Under the pieces are notes generated by a model that saw nothing but the letters and a program-made list of their open reading frames with translations, was not told the DNA's origin and searched no databases. DNA of 64,000 nucleotides from Alloalcanivorax marinus (GTDB lineage: Bacteria > Pseudomonadota > Gammaproteobacteria > Pseudomonadales > Alcanivoracaceae): assembly GCF_016906305.1 (NCBI RefSeq), contig NZ_JADDOL010000008.1:103123-167122 (forward strand), in the 5' to 3' direction. This document shows, one piece after another, positions 57,335 through 64,000 of the stretch. Numbering within the stretch: the stretch's first letter is position 1; each line of letters opens with the position of its first letter. The position numbers were made by a program, and so were the translations under genes.

Positions 57335-58511
57335 CGGCGCCCGCCTCGTGGATGGTCAGGGTCACGCCGTCTTCCATCAACGGCGTCAGCCGCTCGCGCA
57401 GACGCTGGCCGCCGGCCCGCAGCCGCCGGGCGGTCTCCTCGGTGGCGGTCAGCTCCAGATCCAGGCGCTGGCCGGTGAGCGCCAATCGCACCCGCACCTC
57501 ACCCAGGGTGGCGAGGCTCAGGGTCAGCTCGGAACGCCAGGGCGTCGCCGGTTCGTCGTCCGACCGGGAGCCGCCGCCATCCGCCTGCCCGCGGGGCGGC
57601 GTGTCGCGGGGCGGGATCTGCACCACCAGGGCCATGAACAGGCCCGACCAGACGTCCCCTTCCCAGCGCAGCACCGGCGAGGCCAGCAGCTCCAGTTGAT
57701 GGCGCAGCACGCTCTGCAGCGCCTCCCGGTGCCCCTCGGGCAAGAGCGGGCGGGTGTTCCGCTCGCCGTCGCCGGCCTGGCCGCCGTCGTCCGCGCCGAC
57801 CTCGGCGCTGGCCGACGACGGGGAGGCCGCAGCGGAAAGCACGGAAGCGGACGCGGCGGGGGTGGAAGGCGCGGGGGTGCCAGGCGCCGGTGTGGCGGTT
57901 GCCGGGGAGGAAGGCGCCGGGGCCGAAGCGGTCGCGGCGGCGGGCGCGCCCGGCCGCTCCCGCGCCGGGCCCGGGGTCAGGCCGGCGCCGGCGAGCGCGT
58001 CCCGGAACAGTCGCATCTGCGGCTCCCGGGCCAACTGTTCCAGGCTCCGCTCACCGCGAAACCAACCTTGCAGGTGGGATTCGTAGAACAGGCCGCTGTG
58101 CTCCAGACTGCCACGCAGGCGGGCGGCCACATCGGCGGGCGCGGCCTCGCCCAAGGCCAGCAGCGGCGCCGACGGCCGCAGCGCCGACGGCGGCGCCGGA
58201 TACTGGCTGAGCAGATCGCCGATGGTACGGGCGGCGGCACTGAAATGGGTCCGGGTGGAGCCCCCCGCCGGCGGCGCGGCCGGTGCCGCTGGCGCGGCGG
58301 CGGGGCGTTCGCCGGCGGCGGCCCCCCGGGCGGTGTCGCCGGTGGGCGCCGGGCGCGGGTCCAGGCGCGAGTCGCTGCGCACCGCCGGCGGTGCCTGGCC
58401 GGGCTGCAGCGGTCGCACCGGCAGCGGCAGTTCCCGGGCCACGGGCACATCCACCCGCTTGCCCAGCACCTGGTGGAGCAGGGTATCGAGGATCGGCGTG
58501 ATGCCGCTCAC
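57327..58511 (-). CDS. fliK: Flagellar hook-length control protein FliK
   Basis: A 394-residue ruler protein. The N-terminal and middle parts are Ala/Pro-rich and low in complexity (about residues 55-95 and 190-245). The C-terminal domain (~300-390) holds ELTLSLATLGEVRVRLALTG and LRAGGQRLRERLTPLMEDGVTL, the pattern of the FliK switch domain that contacts FlhB. The start overlaps fliT by 4 bp. FliK is normally grouped with fliE-J; its placement after fliDST here is unusual. Assignment rests mainly on the C-terminal domain and on the neighbouring FlhB-like gene. Confidence 0.82.
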   Translation of the reverse strand: MSGITPILDTLLHQVLGKRVDVPVARELPLPVRPLQPGQAPPAVRSDSRLDPRPAPTGDTARGAAAGERPAAAPAAPAAPPAGGSTRTHFSAAARTIGDLLSQYPAPPSALRPSAPLLALGEAAPADVAARLRGSLEHSGLFYESHLQGWFRGERSLEQLAREPQMRLFRDALAGAGLTPGPARERPGAPAAATASAPAPSSPATATPAPGTPAPSTPAASASVLSAAASPSSASAEVGADDGGQAGDGERNTRPLLPEGHREALQSVLRHQLELLASPVLRWEGDVWSGLFMALVVQIPPRDTPPRGQADGGGSRSDDEPATPWRSELTLSLATLGEVRVRLALTGQRLDLELTATEETARRLRAGGQRLRERLTPLMEDGVTLTIHEAGADD

Positions 58512-58897
58512 GGACGCCCTTTTTCGAAGCGCGGCCGGCCGTCCACCACCGCCGCCTCCTGGGGTCCGTAGGAACGCGTCAGATCACGCTGGCGACGGGA
58601 CAGGCCGATCAACTGATTGAGCTCGTCGCGACGGGTCAGCAGGCAACCCAGGATGGTCTGTTCCCGCTCCAGAATCATCCCCAGCACCGCGCTTTTGCGC
58701 TCTTGCTGGGCGCGGCTCAGGCAGGCTCCGGACTCGCAGCGGGCCAGCCATTCCACGTCCACCACATAATGACTTTCTTCCTCGATCAGCGCGCCCCAGT
58801 CGCCCTCGCGAGCCAGGGTTTCCATATGCAGCGTGCGCCGTGCCAGGCCTTCGTAGACCCGCATCACTTGCTCGGCGGTGATGGTAGCGTGCGTCAT
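58508..58897 (-). CDS. fliT: Flagellar export chaperone FliT-like
   Basis: A 129-residue helical protein with a FliT-like layout of N-terminal helices (VMRVYEGLARRTLHMETLAREGDW) and a C-terminal part (ILGCLLTRRDELNQLIGLS). The sequence is weakly conserved, so position is the main support: it lies between fliS and fliK, overlapping each by 4 bp, in a fliDST order. FliT holds FliD before export and in Salmonella inhibits FlhDC. Confidence 0.75.
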   Translation of the reverse strand: MTHATITAEQVMRVYEGLARRTLHMETLAREGDWGALIEEESHYVVDVEWLARCESGACLSRAQQERKSAVLGMILEREQTILGCLLTRRDELNQLIGLSRRQRDLTRSYGPQEAAVVDGRPRFEKGRP

Positions 58898-59319
58898 TCG
58901 CCCCCCCGGGATGGTCGCGGCTCGATCTCCCGCCAGGCGGAGGCGATGTCGGCGAGCAGGCGGCCGGCCTCGTCCAGGCTGGCCTGATCATTGCGCAGAT
59001 TGGCTTGCAGCAGCAGGCGGGCAATGTAGTCGTAGAGCGACGCCAGCCGCTCGGCGATCTCGCCGCCTTGGTCCCGGTCCAGGGCCGCCAGCAGACCGTT
59101 GTTGACGATGTCCAGCGCCTTGGAAATGGCCTGGCCCTTTTCCGCCGTGCGTCCGGCCTGCAGATGCATGCCGGCGGTGCGAATGGCGCTGGCCGCGCCA
59201 TCGAACAGCAGGGTAATGAGCTGATGGGGGCTGGCGGACAAAACGCCGCTTTCCACTCCGACCCGGGCGTAGGCCCCGGCACCGCGACCGTAGGCGGCGG
59301 CTCCACGCGATGTTGTCAT
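58894..59319 (-). CDS. fliS: Flagellin export chaperone FliS
   Basis: A 141-residue four-helix protein. The conserved GVLSASPHQLITLLFDGAASAIRTA segment and the KALDIVNNGLLAALDRDQGG ... LYDYIARLLLQANLRND segments are classic FliS. It binds the C-terminus of flagellin in the cytoplasm and prevents early polymerisation. Lies 24 bp after fliD and overlaps fliT by 4 bp. Confidence 0.94.
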   Translation of the reverse strand: MTTSRGAAAYGRGAGAYARVGVESGVLSASPHQLITLLFDGAASAIRTAGMHLQAGRTAEKGQAISKALDIVNNGLLAALDRDQGGEIAERLASLYDYIARLLLQANLRNDQASLDEAGRLLADIASAWREIEPRPSRGGE

Positions 59320-59343
59320 AGTCTGCTTCCTTCGCCGTGGCGG

Positions 59344-60702
59344 TTATTGGCCCAATTGGGCGTTCAGGGCATCGAATTGCTGGGTGAGGTAGGAACTGGT
59401 GGAGTTCATCTGCGCGATGATGCTGTCCAGCTGCTGGAACTGCTTGCGGTAACGGTCCAGTGTCGAATTAATGCGCTCCTCGGTGCGGGAGTAATGCGCC
59501 TGCAGGTTCTCGATACTGGATTCCAGCCCTTCGGTGGCGTCTTCCAGGGTGCCGCCGTCGTCGACGATCCCGGCCAGCGCCGCTTTCAGACCGGCGGCCA
59601 GGCCCTCGTTCCCGGCGCCCTCGGGGCCGCCGGCGAAGAAAGCGGACACCGCGGACAGGTGGTTCTCCAGGGCGTCGTCCAGTTCCTCATCGTCGATCTC
59701 CAGGGTGCCGTCCACGGCCAGCGTGATCCCCAGGTCGCTGAGGGTGCGCATTTCGCCCTCGGGCAGGGCGGCGCCGATCAGCCCGCGCAGCTGGGCATCG
59801 ATACCCCGCAGGGTGGTGTCGCCGAGCAGTTCGCCGCGGCTGCCGGTCTTCTGGTCGTAGCGGGTCAGGCCGTCGATGGTTTCCTGGAGCTTGTTGTAGC
59901 TGTCCACGAACCCTTTCACCGCCTTCTTGATGCCGGTGCTGTCGCGGGTCACATCGATGGTGGCGCTGCCGGTTTCCACCAGATTCAGGGTCAGCCCCTG
60001 GATGGCGTCCTCCACCCGGTTGCTCTGGCTGCTCACGGCGATGCCGTTGACGGTGAGTTCGGCGTTGCGCGCCGATACTTCGGTGGCGGGGTCCAGACTG
60101 AGCGCGGCGCCCGGCCCGCCACTGAAGGTGACCTCGGCGATGGCCGCCTCGGTGCCGGTGTCCGAGGAGGACAGCACCAAGCGGTAGGGCGTGCCGCTGC
60201 CGTCGTTCATCAGCGACGCCTGCACGCCGCCACCGGCCTCGTTGATGGCGTCGCGGATGCTTTCCAGGGAGCTTTTCTTGTCGCTGATTTCCAGGTCCAG
60301 GGTGTCGCCATTGGCCAGCGTGATGCTGAGACTGCCGGCGCCCAGCCGTTCTTCCGGGTCGGCCACGCCCTGGGTGGCGATGCTGTAAGCCCGCGCGCGC
60401 TGGGTGACCTCGATGTCGTAGTTGCCGGTGAGCGCGTCATCGCCCTGCACCACCGTCAACGCATCGCCGCTCACCTGGTTTTTCACCGCCTGGAACTGCT
60501 TGGCGTCGGCCAGCTTTTCGCTGGCGTCCTGAAAGGCGGTAAGCGCGCTCTCCAGCTTGCCATAGGCGGAAATCTTCGCCTGATAGCTTTGCTGTTTCTG
60601 GGTGATCGGCGTCAGCTGCTGGCGCTCGGACGCTTCCAGCTGATCAAGCAGCCCGTTCAGGTCCAGGCCGGAGCCGATACCCAGGGAGGAAATTGAGGCC
60701 AT
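59344..60702 (-). CDS. fliD: Flagellar filament cap protein FliD
   Basis: A 452-residue cap (HAP2). N-terminal D0/D1 reads SISSLGIGSGLDLNGLLDQL, the variable domains are in the middle (LSITLANGDTLDLEISDKKS; YRLVLSSSDTGTEAAIAEV) and the C-terminal coiled coil contains RTEERINSTLDRYRKQFQQLDSIIAQMN. Length is typical (E. coli 468). It caps the growing filament outside the cell. A FliA promoter lies 97-124 bp upstream, driving fliDST-fliK. Confidence 0.95.
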   Translation of the reverse strand: MASISSLGIGSGLDLNGLLDQLEASERQQLTPITQKQQSYQAKISAYGKLESALTAFQDASEKLADAKQFQAVKNQVSGDALTVVQGDDALTGNYDIEVTQRARAYSIATQGVADPEERLGAGSLSITLANGDTLDLEISDKKSSLESIRDAINEAGGGVQASLMNDGSGTPYRLVLSSSDTGTEAAIAEVTFSGGPGAALSLDPATEVSARNAELTVNGIAVSSQSNRVEDAIQGLTLNLVETGSATIDVTRDSTGIKKAVKGFVDSYNKLQETIDGLTRYDQKTGSRGELLGDTTLRGIDAQLRGLIGAALPEGEMRTLSDLGITLAVDGTLEIDDEELDDALENHLSAVSAFFAGGPEGAGNEGLAAGLKAALAGIVDDGGTLEDATEGLESSIENLQAHYSRTEERINSTLDRYRKQFQQLDSIIAQMNSTSSYLTQQFDALNAQLGQ

Positions 60703-60798
60703 CTGGGTTCCTTACTGTAGTCTCCGGGAATGATTGTCGCCGAGTCGGCCGCCCCGGTAGCGGCGGAATAAAGACCGGCAAGGCTCGCTTTTCCCTGA

Positions 60799-60826
60799 TA
60801 TCGGCGTGATAGCGTCGGAACTTTAA
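60799..60826 (-). promoter_or_regulatory. FliA (sigma-28) promoter of fliDST
   Basis: Minus strand TAAAGTTC (TAAA at 60826-60823), 16 nt after TAAA, then GCCGATAT (60806-60799). One base longer than the ideal spacer. It overlaps the stop codon of the PilZ/HD gene. Confidence 0.75.
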
Positions 60827-62487
60827 TCCGCCGGCGCCGCCAGCGAGGTTTCCGGCTCCCCCCTTTTTGCCAGGGCGTCACCCTCCACCCAGCCGCCGTC
60901 GTCCGCGCGCAGCCGCAATCGCGACGGCAGGCCGCGCGAGTCCAACGCCGCCACGCGACCGATCAACCCGTCCGGATAGCGCACCAGGCTGCCCACCGGC
61001 CACACACCGAAATGGTCGCGATAGCGCGTCACCCATTCGACGTCGAACCGGCGCGGGTGCCGGTCCAGCCAGGCGTAGATGGCGTCGATGGACCAGGGTT
61101 CGCGGCCGGGCCGCTGCCGGGACAGGATGTCGATCACGTCCACCACCGACGCCAGCCGGGCCAGTTGGCTGAGCTGATCGCCGCGCCGCTGATTGGGGTA
61201 GCCGCTGCCGTCCAGCCGCTCGTTGATGTCGCCGACCACCGCGTCCAGCACCGGCCGGGAGACCCAGCCGCAGTCGCCGAGCCGCTGTTGCAACAGCGGC
61301 ACATGGCCCTGCAGCCAGCGATGCTGGCGTGCGTCCAGCACCGGCAGGGCCAGCAAATCAGGGGGCAGCAGTGCCTTGCCCAGATCGTGCACCATGGCCG
61401 CCGCCGCCAGTGCCTTGCACAGCGCGCGGGGCATGGCTTCGGCCCGGGCCAGATCGAGCAGATGCACCGCCACGCCCAGGCCGTGACGCACCAGCAGCGG
61501 CTCCCGGTCCAGGCAGCGGGTGGCGAACAACAGCGCTTCCCGGTCCTCCTCCTGCAGATCCAGCAACCGGTCCGCCTGGCGGGACAATTGGGCACCGTCG
61601 ATGGAGTGACCCTGGCGCAGGGTCAGCATCTGGTTGTCCAGCCAGGCCGCGCAGGGGGCCAGCCGGTCCGCCATCGGCGGCACCGGAAAACGGGAGCGGG
61701 GATTGGCCCGCAGCGGCGCCGGGGCCGCGCGGCGGAACAGGGACGACGGCGCCAGGTCGGTGCGGTGGCCGTCGGCGGTGCGCGCGGACTCCCGCTCCAC
61801 TTCACGCACCAGGAACCACAGACGGCGCTCCTGCTCCTGATCGATCTCCTCGAAGGCGAAGCCCACGGTGACCGTGCCCCGCTCCGCGTCCACCCGCTGA
61901 TGCGGGGATCGGGCGGTGATTTCGAAGCGGCTGCCGTCCGGAAACGCCAGGTCCAGGACCATTCGCCGGTCGCTGTCCAGACCGGCGGTGAGCCCGCTGG
62001 CCTCCAGTTCGACCCGACAACCGGTGAGCGACAGGTCCTGCAGGTCACCGAGACTGCTGGCGCCGCTTTGCGGGTCCAGCACCGTTACCGCGGCCTCCAT
62101 GCCGAGGCGCAGCTCGGCGCGGAAGGCGGCGCGGCGCTGTTGCCATTCCAGATAGTCCGGATAGGGACAGCGCAGCCACCAGCGGCCTTGCTTGTCCTCC
62201 ACGGACAGGGCCTTGAGCACCGGCGAGCGCACCATGCCGCCTTCACCCTGCCCCACCAGCCGGAAGCCCACGCCCCGGCGCAGCTTGCCGATGCGCTCGC
62301 CGAGGGTGGAGATGTCCAGCAGCAGGGGCTGACCGGGCCGGAAGGTCTCCAGCACCACCGGCAGCGGGTCGCTGTCGCGGTGCTCCAGCGACAGACCCGC
62401 GCCGCCGGGGCCGGACAGGATGGTCAGCAATGCCTCGATGCGGCCCGGATGCCCGACCCGCTCAAACCCCTCGGGGGAAGACGTCAT
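60823..62487 (-). CDS. YcgR/PilZ and HD-GYP-like fusion protein
   Basis: A 554-residue cytoplasmic protein with no membrane segment. Residues ~15-110 resemble the YcgR N-domain. A PilZ domain follows (~115-230) with c-di-GMP-binding RAAFR (119-123) and DLSLTG (151-156) intact. Residues ~285-470 form an HD-GYP-like domain with VHDLGK (HD at 367-368), His395 and ERLDGSGYP (423-431). The usual HHE is INE here (Ile421, Asn422), so one metal site is probably damaged. A further ~80-residue domain ends the protein. It likely senses c-di-GMP to brake or tune motility; phosphodiesterase activity is doubtful. Lies between fliD and divergent fliC. Confidence 0.85.
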   Translation of the reverse strand: MTSSPEGFERVGHPGRIEALLTILSGPGGAGLSLEHRDSDPLPVVLETFRPGQPLLLDISTLGERIGKLRRGVGFRLVGQGEGGMVRSPVLKALSVEDKQGRWWLRCPYPDYLEWQQRRAAFRAELRLGMEAAVTVLDPQSGASSLGDLQDLSLTGCRVELEASGLTAGLDSDRRMVLDLAFPDGSRFEITARSPHQRVDAERGTVTVGFAFEEIDQEQERRLWFLVREVERESARTADGHRTDLAPSSLFRRAAPAPLRANPRSRFPVPPMADRLAPCAAWLDNQMLTLRQGHSIDGAQLSRQADRLLDLQEEDREALLFATRCLDREPLLVRHGLGVAVHLLDLARAEAMPRALCKALAAAAMVHDLGKALLPPDLLALPVLDARQHRWLQGHVPLLQQRLGDCGWVSRPVLDAVVGDINERLDGSGYPNQRRGDQLSQLARLASVVDVIDILSRQRPGREPWSIDAIYAWLDRHPRRFDVEWVTRYRDHFGVWPVGSLVRYPDGLIGRVAALDSRGLPSRLRLRADDGGWVEGDALAKRGEPETSLAAPAD

Positions 62488-62607
62488 GGAAAAACCCTCG
62501 TATCACGCGTGCCCCCAGTGTATCGGCTACCGGGCTGACTGCTTTATATGCAATTGCGACACGACCGCCGTACTACCCGCGTGAAGGCGTTTTTTTTTGC
62601 CCGACCC

Positions 62608-62634
62608 TAAAGCTCGGAGCCTTGCCGCCGAAAA
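62608..62634 (+). promoter_or_regulatory. FliA (sigma-28) promoter of fliC
   Basis: TAAA (62608-62611), 15-nt spacer, GCCGAAAA (62627-62634), one mismatch from the GCCGATAA -10. A leader of about 60 nt leads to the flagellin ATG at 62699. Confidence 0.88.
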
Positions 62635-62698
62635 ACGGGGTAACGGCCCGCGCCGTTGCTCTCATACCCAAACGGTGAACACAGAGAAGGACATAGCC

Positions 62699-63856
62699 AT
62701 GTCAGTGATCAACACCAACATCACGGCCATGATCGGCCAGCAAAATCTGGGTAAATCCCAGAGCGCCCTGCAGACCTCCATGGAGCGTCTGTCCTCCGGC
62801 CTGCGCATCAACAGCGCCGCCGACGACGCCGCCGGCCAGGCCATCGCCAACCGCATGAGCGCCCAGACCACCGGTCTGGCACAAGCTCAGCGTAACGCCA
62901 ACGACGGTATCTCCGTGGCGCAGACCGCCGAAGGCGCTCTGAACCAGGTGAACGACAACCTGCAGCGCATCCGTGAGCTGACCGTTCAGGCTCAGAACGA
63001 CACCAACTCCCAGAGCGACCTGAACTCCATTCAGGACGAGATCAATCAGCGCCTCGAAGAAGTGGACCGTATCTCCAAGGAAACCAACTTCAACGGCGTA
63101 AAAGTACTGGCCGAAGACAACCAGTTCTCCATCCAGGTCGGCGCCAACGATGGTGAGAAAATCACCATGAACCTGAAGGAAATCAATGCCAAGACCCTGG
63201 GTCTCGACACCTTCAACGTGAACAAGAGCCTGGCCAGCGCGGCCACCGCCGGTGACACTCTGGAAATCGGCGGCACCAGCTACACCATCACCACCGGTAC
63301 CTCCGGCGCCACCGGCGCGGACTCCACCGACGTGAACATTGGCTCCATCAGCGCAGGCGCCACCGCCGGCACCCCGGTCGCCAGCGGCACCAACAGCCTG
63401 GTCATGGGTGAAGACGGCGCCGCCTACGTGAAAAACGTTTCCGGCTCCACCACCAGCTACTACAAAGCCGACCTGACCGTTACCGCGGGCACCACCAGCA
63501 GCTCCGCCGCGGTCAGCTACACCGTGGCCGCCGACGCGGAAGCGCAAACCCACATTACCGAAGACTCCACCGAAACGGCCACCAGCAACCCGCTGGCCGC
63601 TCTGGACGGTGCTCTGAGCGATGTGGACAGCCTGCGCTCCGAGCTGGGTGCCATGCAAAATCGCTTCGACTCCGCGATCAGCAACCTGAGCACCACTGAA
63701 ACCAACCTTTCCGCGGCCCGTTCCCGCATCGAAGATGCCGACTACGCCGTGGAAGTGTCCAACATGACCCGCGCTCAGATCCTGCAGCAGGCCGGCACCT
63801 CGGTCCTGGCTCAGGCCAACCAGGTTCCCCAGGGCGTACTCTCCCTGCTGGGTTAA
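62699..63856 (+). CDS. fliC: Flagellin
   Basis: A 385-residue filament protein. The N-terminal D0/D1 domain (MSVINTNITAMIGQQNLGKS; LSSGLRINSAADDAAGQAIA; VQAQNDTNSQSDLNSIQ) and C-terminal D1/D0 domain (AMQNRFDSAISNLSTTETNL; SNMTRAQILQQAGTSVLAQA, ending LSLLG) are conserved. The centre (~170-300) is a short Thr/Gly/Ser-rich variable domain exposed on the filament. The ATG at 62699 matches the universal flagellin start; AGAAGGA lies upstream. A FliA promoter precedes it and a terminator follows at 63946. Exported by the FlhA/B apparatus with FliS. Confidence 0.97.
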   Translation: MSVINTNITAMIGQQNLGKSQSALQTSMERLSSGLRINSAADDAAGQAIANRMSAQTTGLAQAQRNANDGISVAQTAEGALNQVNDNLQRIRELTVQAQNDTNSQSDLNSIQDEINQRLEEVDRISKETNFNGVKVLAEDNQFSIQVGANDGEKITMNLKEINAKTLGLDTFNVNKSLASAATAGDTLEIGGTSYTITTGTSGATGADSTDVNIGSISAGATAGTPVASGTNSLVMGEDGAAYVKNVSGSTTSYYKADLTVTAGTTSSSAAVSYTVAADAEAQTHITEDSTETATSNPLAALDGALSDVDSLRSELGAMQNRFDSAISNLSTTETNLSAARSRIEDADYAVEVSNMTRAQILQQAGTSVLAQANQVPQGVLSLLG

Positions 63857-63945
63857 CCTTCGGGAAGGGGCACTCCGGTGCCCCGGCTCCCGGCTTTCTC
63901 AAGGCCCCGCTCCGGGCACTGCTGTCCCACAGTTGGCGGCCTCAC

Positions 63946-63977
63946 AGGGCGAACCTCATTTGAGGTTCGCCCTTTTT
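63946..63977 (+). terminator. Rho-independent terminator of fliC
   Basis: AGGGCGAACCTCA and TGAGGTTCGCCCT form a perfect 13-bp inverted repeat followed by TTTTT, 90 bp after the flagellin stop. Confidence 0.93.
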
Positions 63978-64000
63978 ACTTCGCCCCGGGTCCGGATTGA

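Overview
The window comes from a high-GC gammaproteobacterium. The evidence is a FabY-type ketoacyl-ACP synthase, the long (531-residue) isocitrate lyase class, an iron superoxide dismutase, REP-like palindromes of the Pseudomonas style and an FlhDC-controlled flagellar locus. A marine Alcanivoracaceae- or Halomonadaceae-like organism fits, but this is inference from gene content; no rRNA or other taxonomic marker is present.

Left part (1-25.9 kb), metabolism and metal/stress functions: an AraC regulator; a DUF1289 protein; a zinc-limitation pair (zur and a COG0523 GTPase with a Zur-box-like palindrome); an SDR; an iron-starvation signalling cassette (ECF sigma factor, FecR, TonB-dependent receptor) behind a promoter overlapped by a Fur box; a crotonase / TetR / acyl-CoA synthetase module with a perfect 20-bp palindrome between the divergent genes; tRNA-Leu(UAG); a ParDE toxin-antitoxin pair; a coiled-coil membrane protein; sodB; a thiolase; fabY; a large DUF6351 lipoprotein; a membrane PQQ dehydrogenase; a phospholipase D-family protein; and CsbD.

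Middle part (26-36.3 kb): a compact leftward DNA-end-joining operon (ligD, a small zinc-ribbon gene, two different ku genes), isocitrate lyase with a clear terminator, a SulP transporter with a tandem universal stress protein, and release factor 3.

Right part (36.3-64 kb): a nearly continuous leftward motility locus. In transcription order it reads fliD-fliS-fliT-fliK-(flhB-like small gene), then flhD-flhC-motA-motB-cheA-cheW-aer-cheR-mcp-cheB-mcp-cheY-cheZ-flhB-flhA-flhF-flhE-fliA. A PilZ/HD-GYP fusion gene lies upstream of fliD, and fliC is divergent on the + strand. The order flhDC-motAB-cheAW-receptors-cheR-B-Y-Z-flhB-A-E matches the enteric flagellar regions, although the base composition is far more GC-rich. 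FliA-type promoters can be read upstream of motA, one mcp, cheB, fliD and fliC. The AT-rich flhDC upstream region carries two textbook CRP-type palindromes. Hook, basal body and most export genes (flg, fliE-R) are outside the window.

The most unusual items are the YcgR/PilZ-HD-GYP fusion, the FlhF protein with an eroded GTPase core and a ~310-residue extra C-terminus (with FlhE present and FlhG absent), the two-Ku/LigD operon with an embedded zinc-ribbon gene, and a perfect 14-bp-arm hairpin abutting the flhB start codon.
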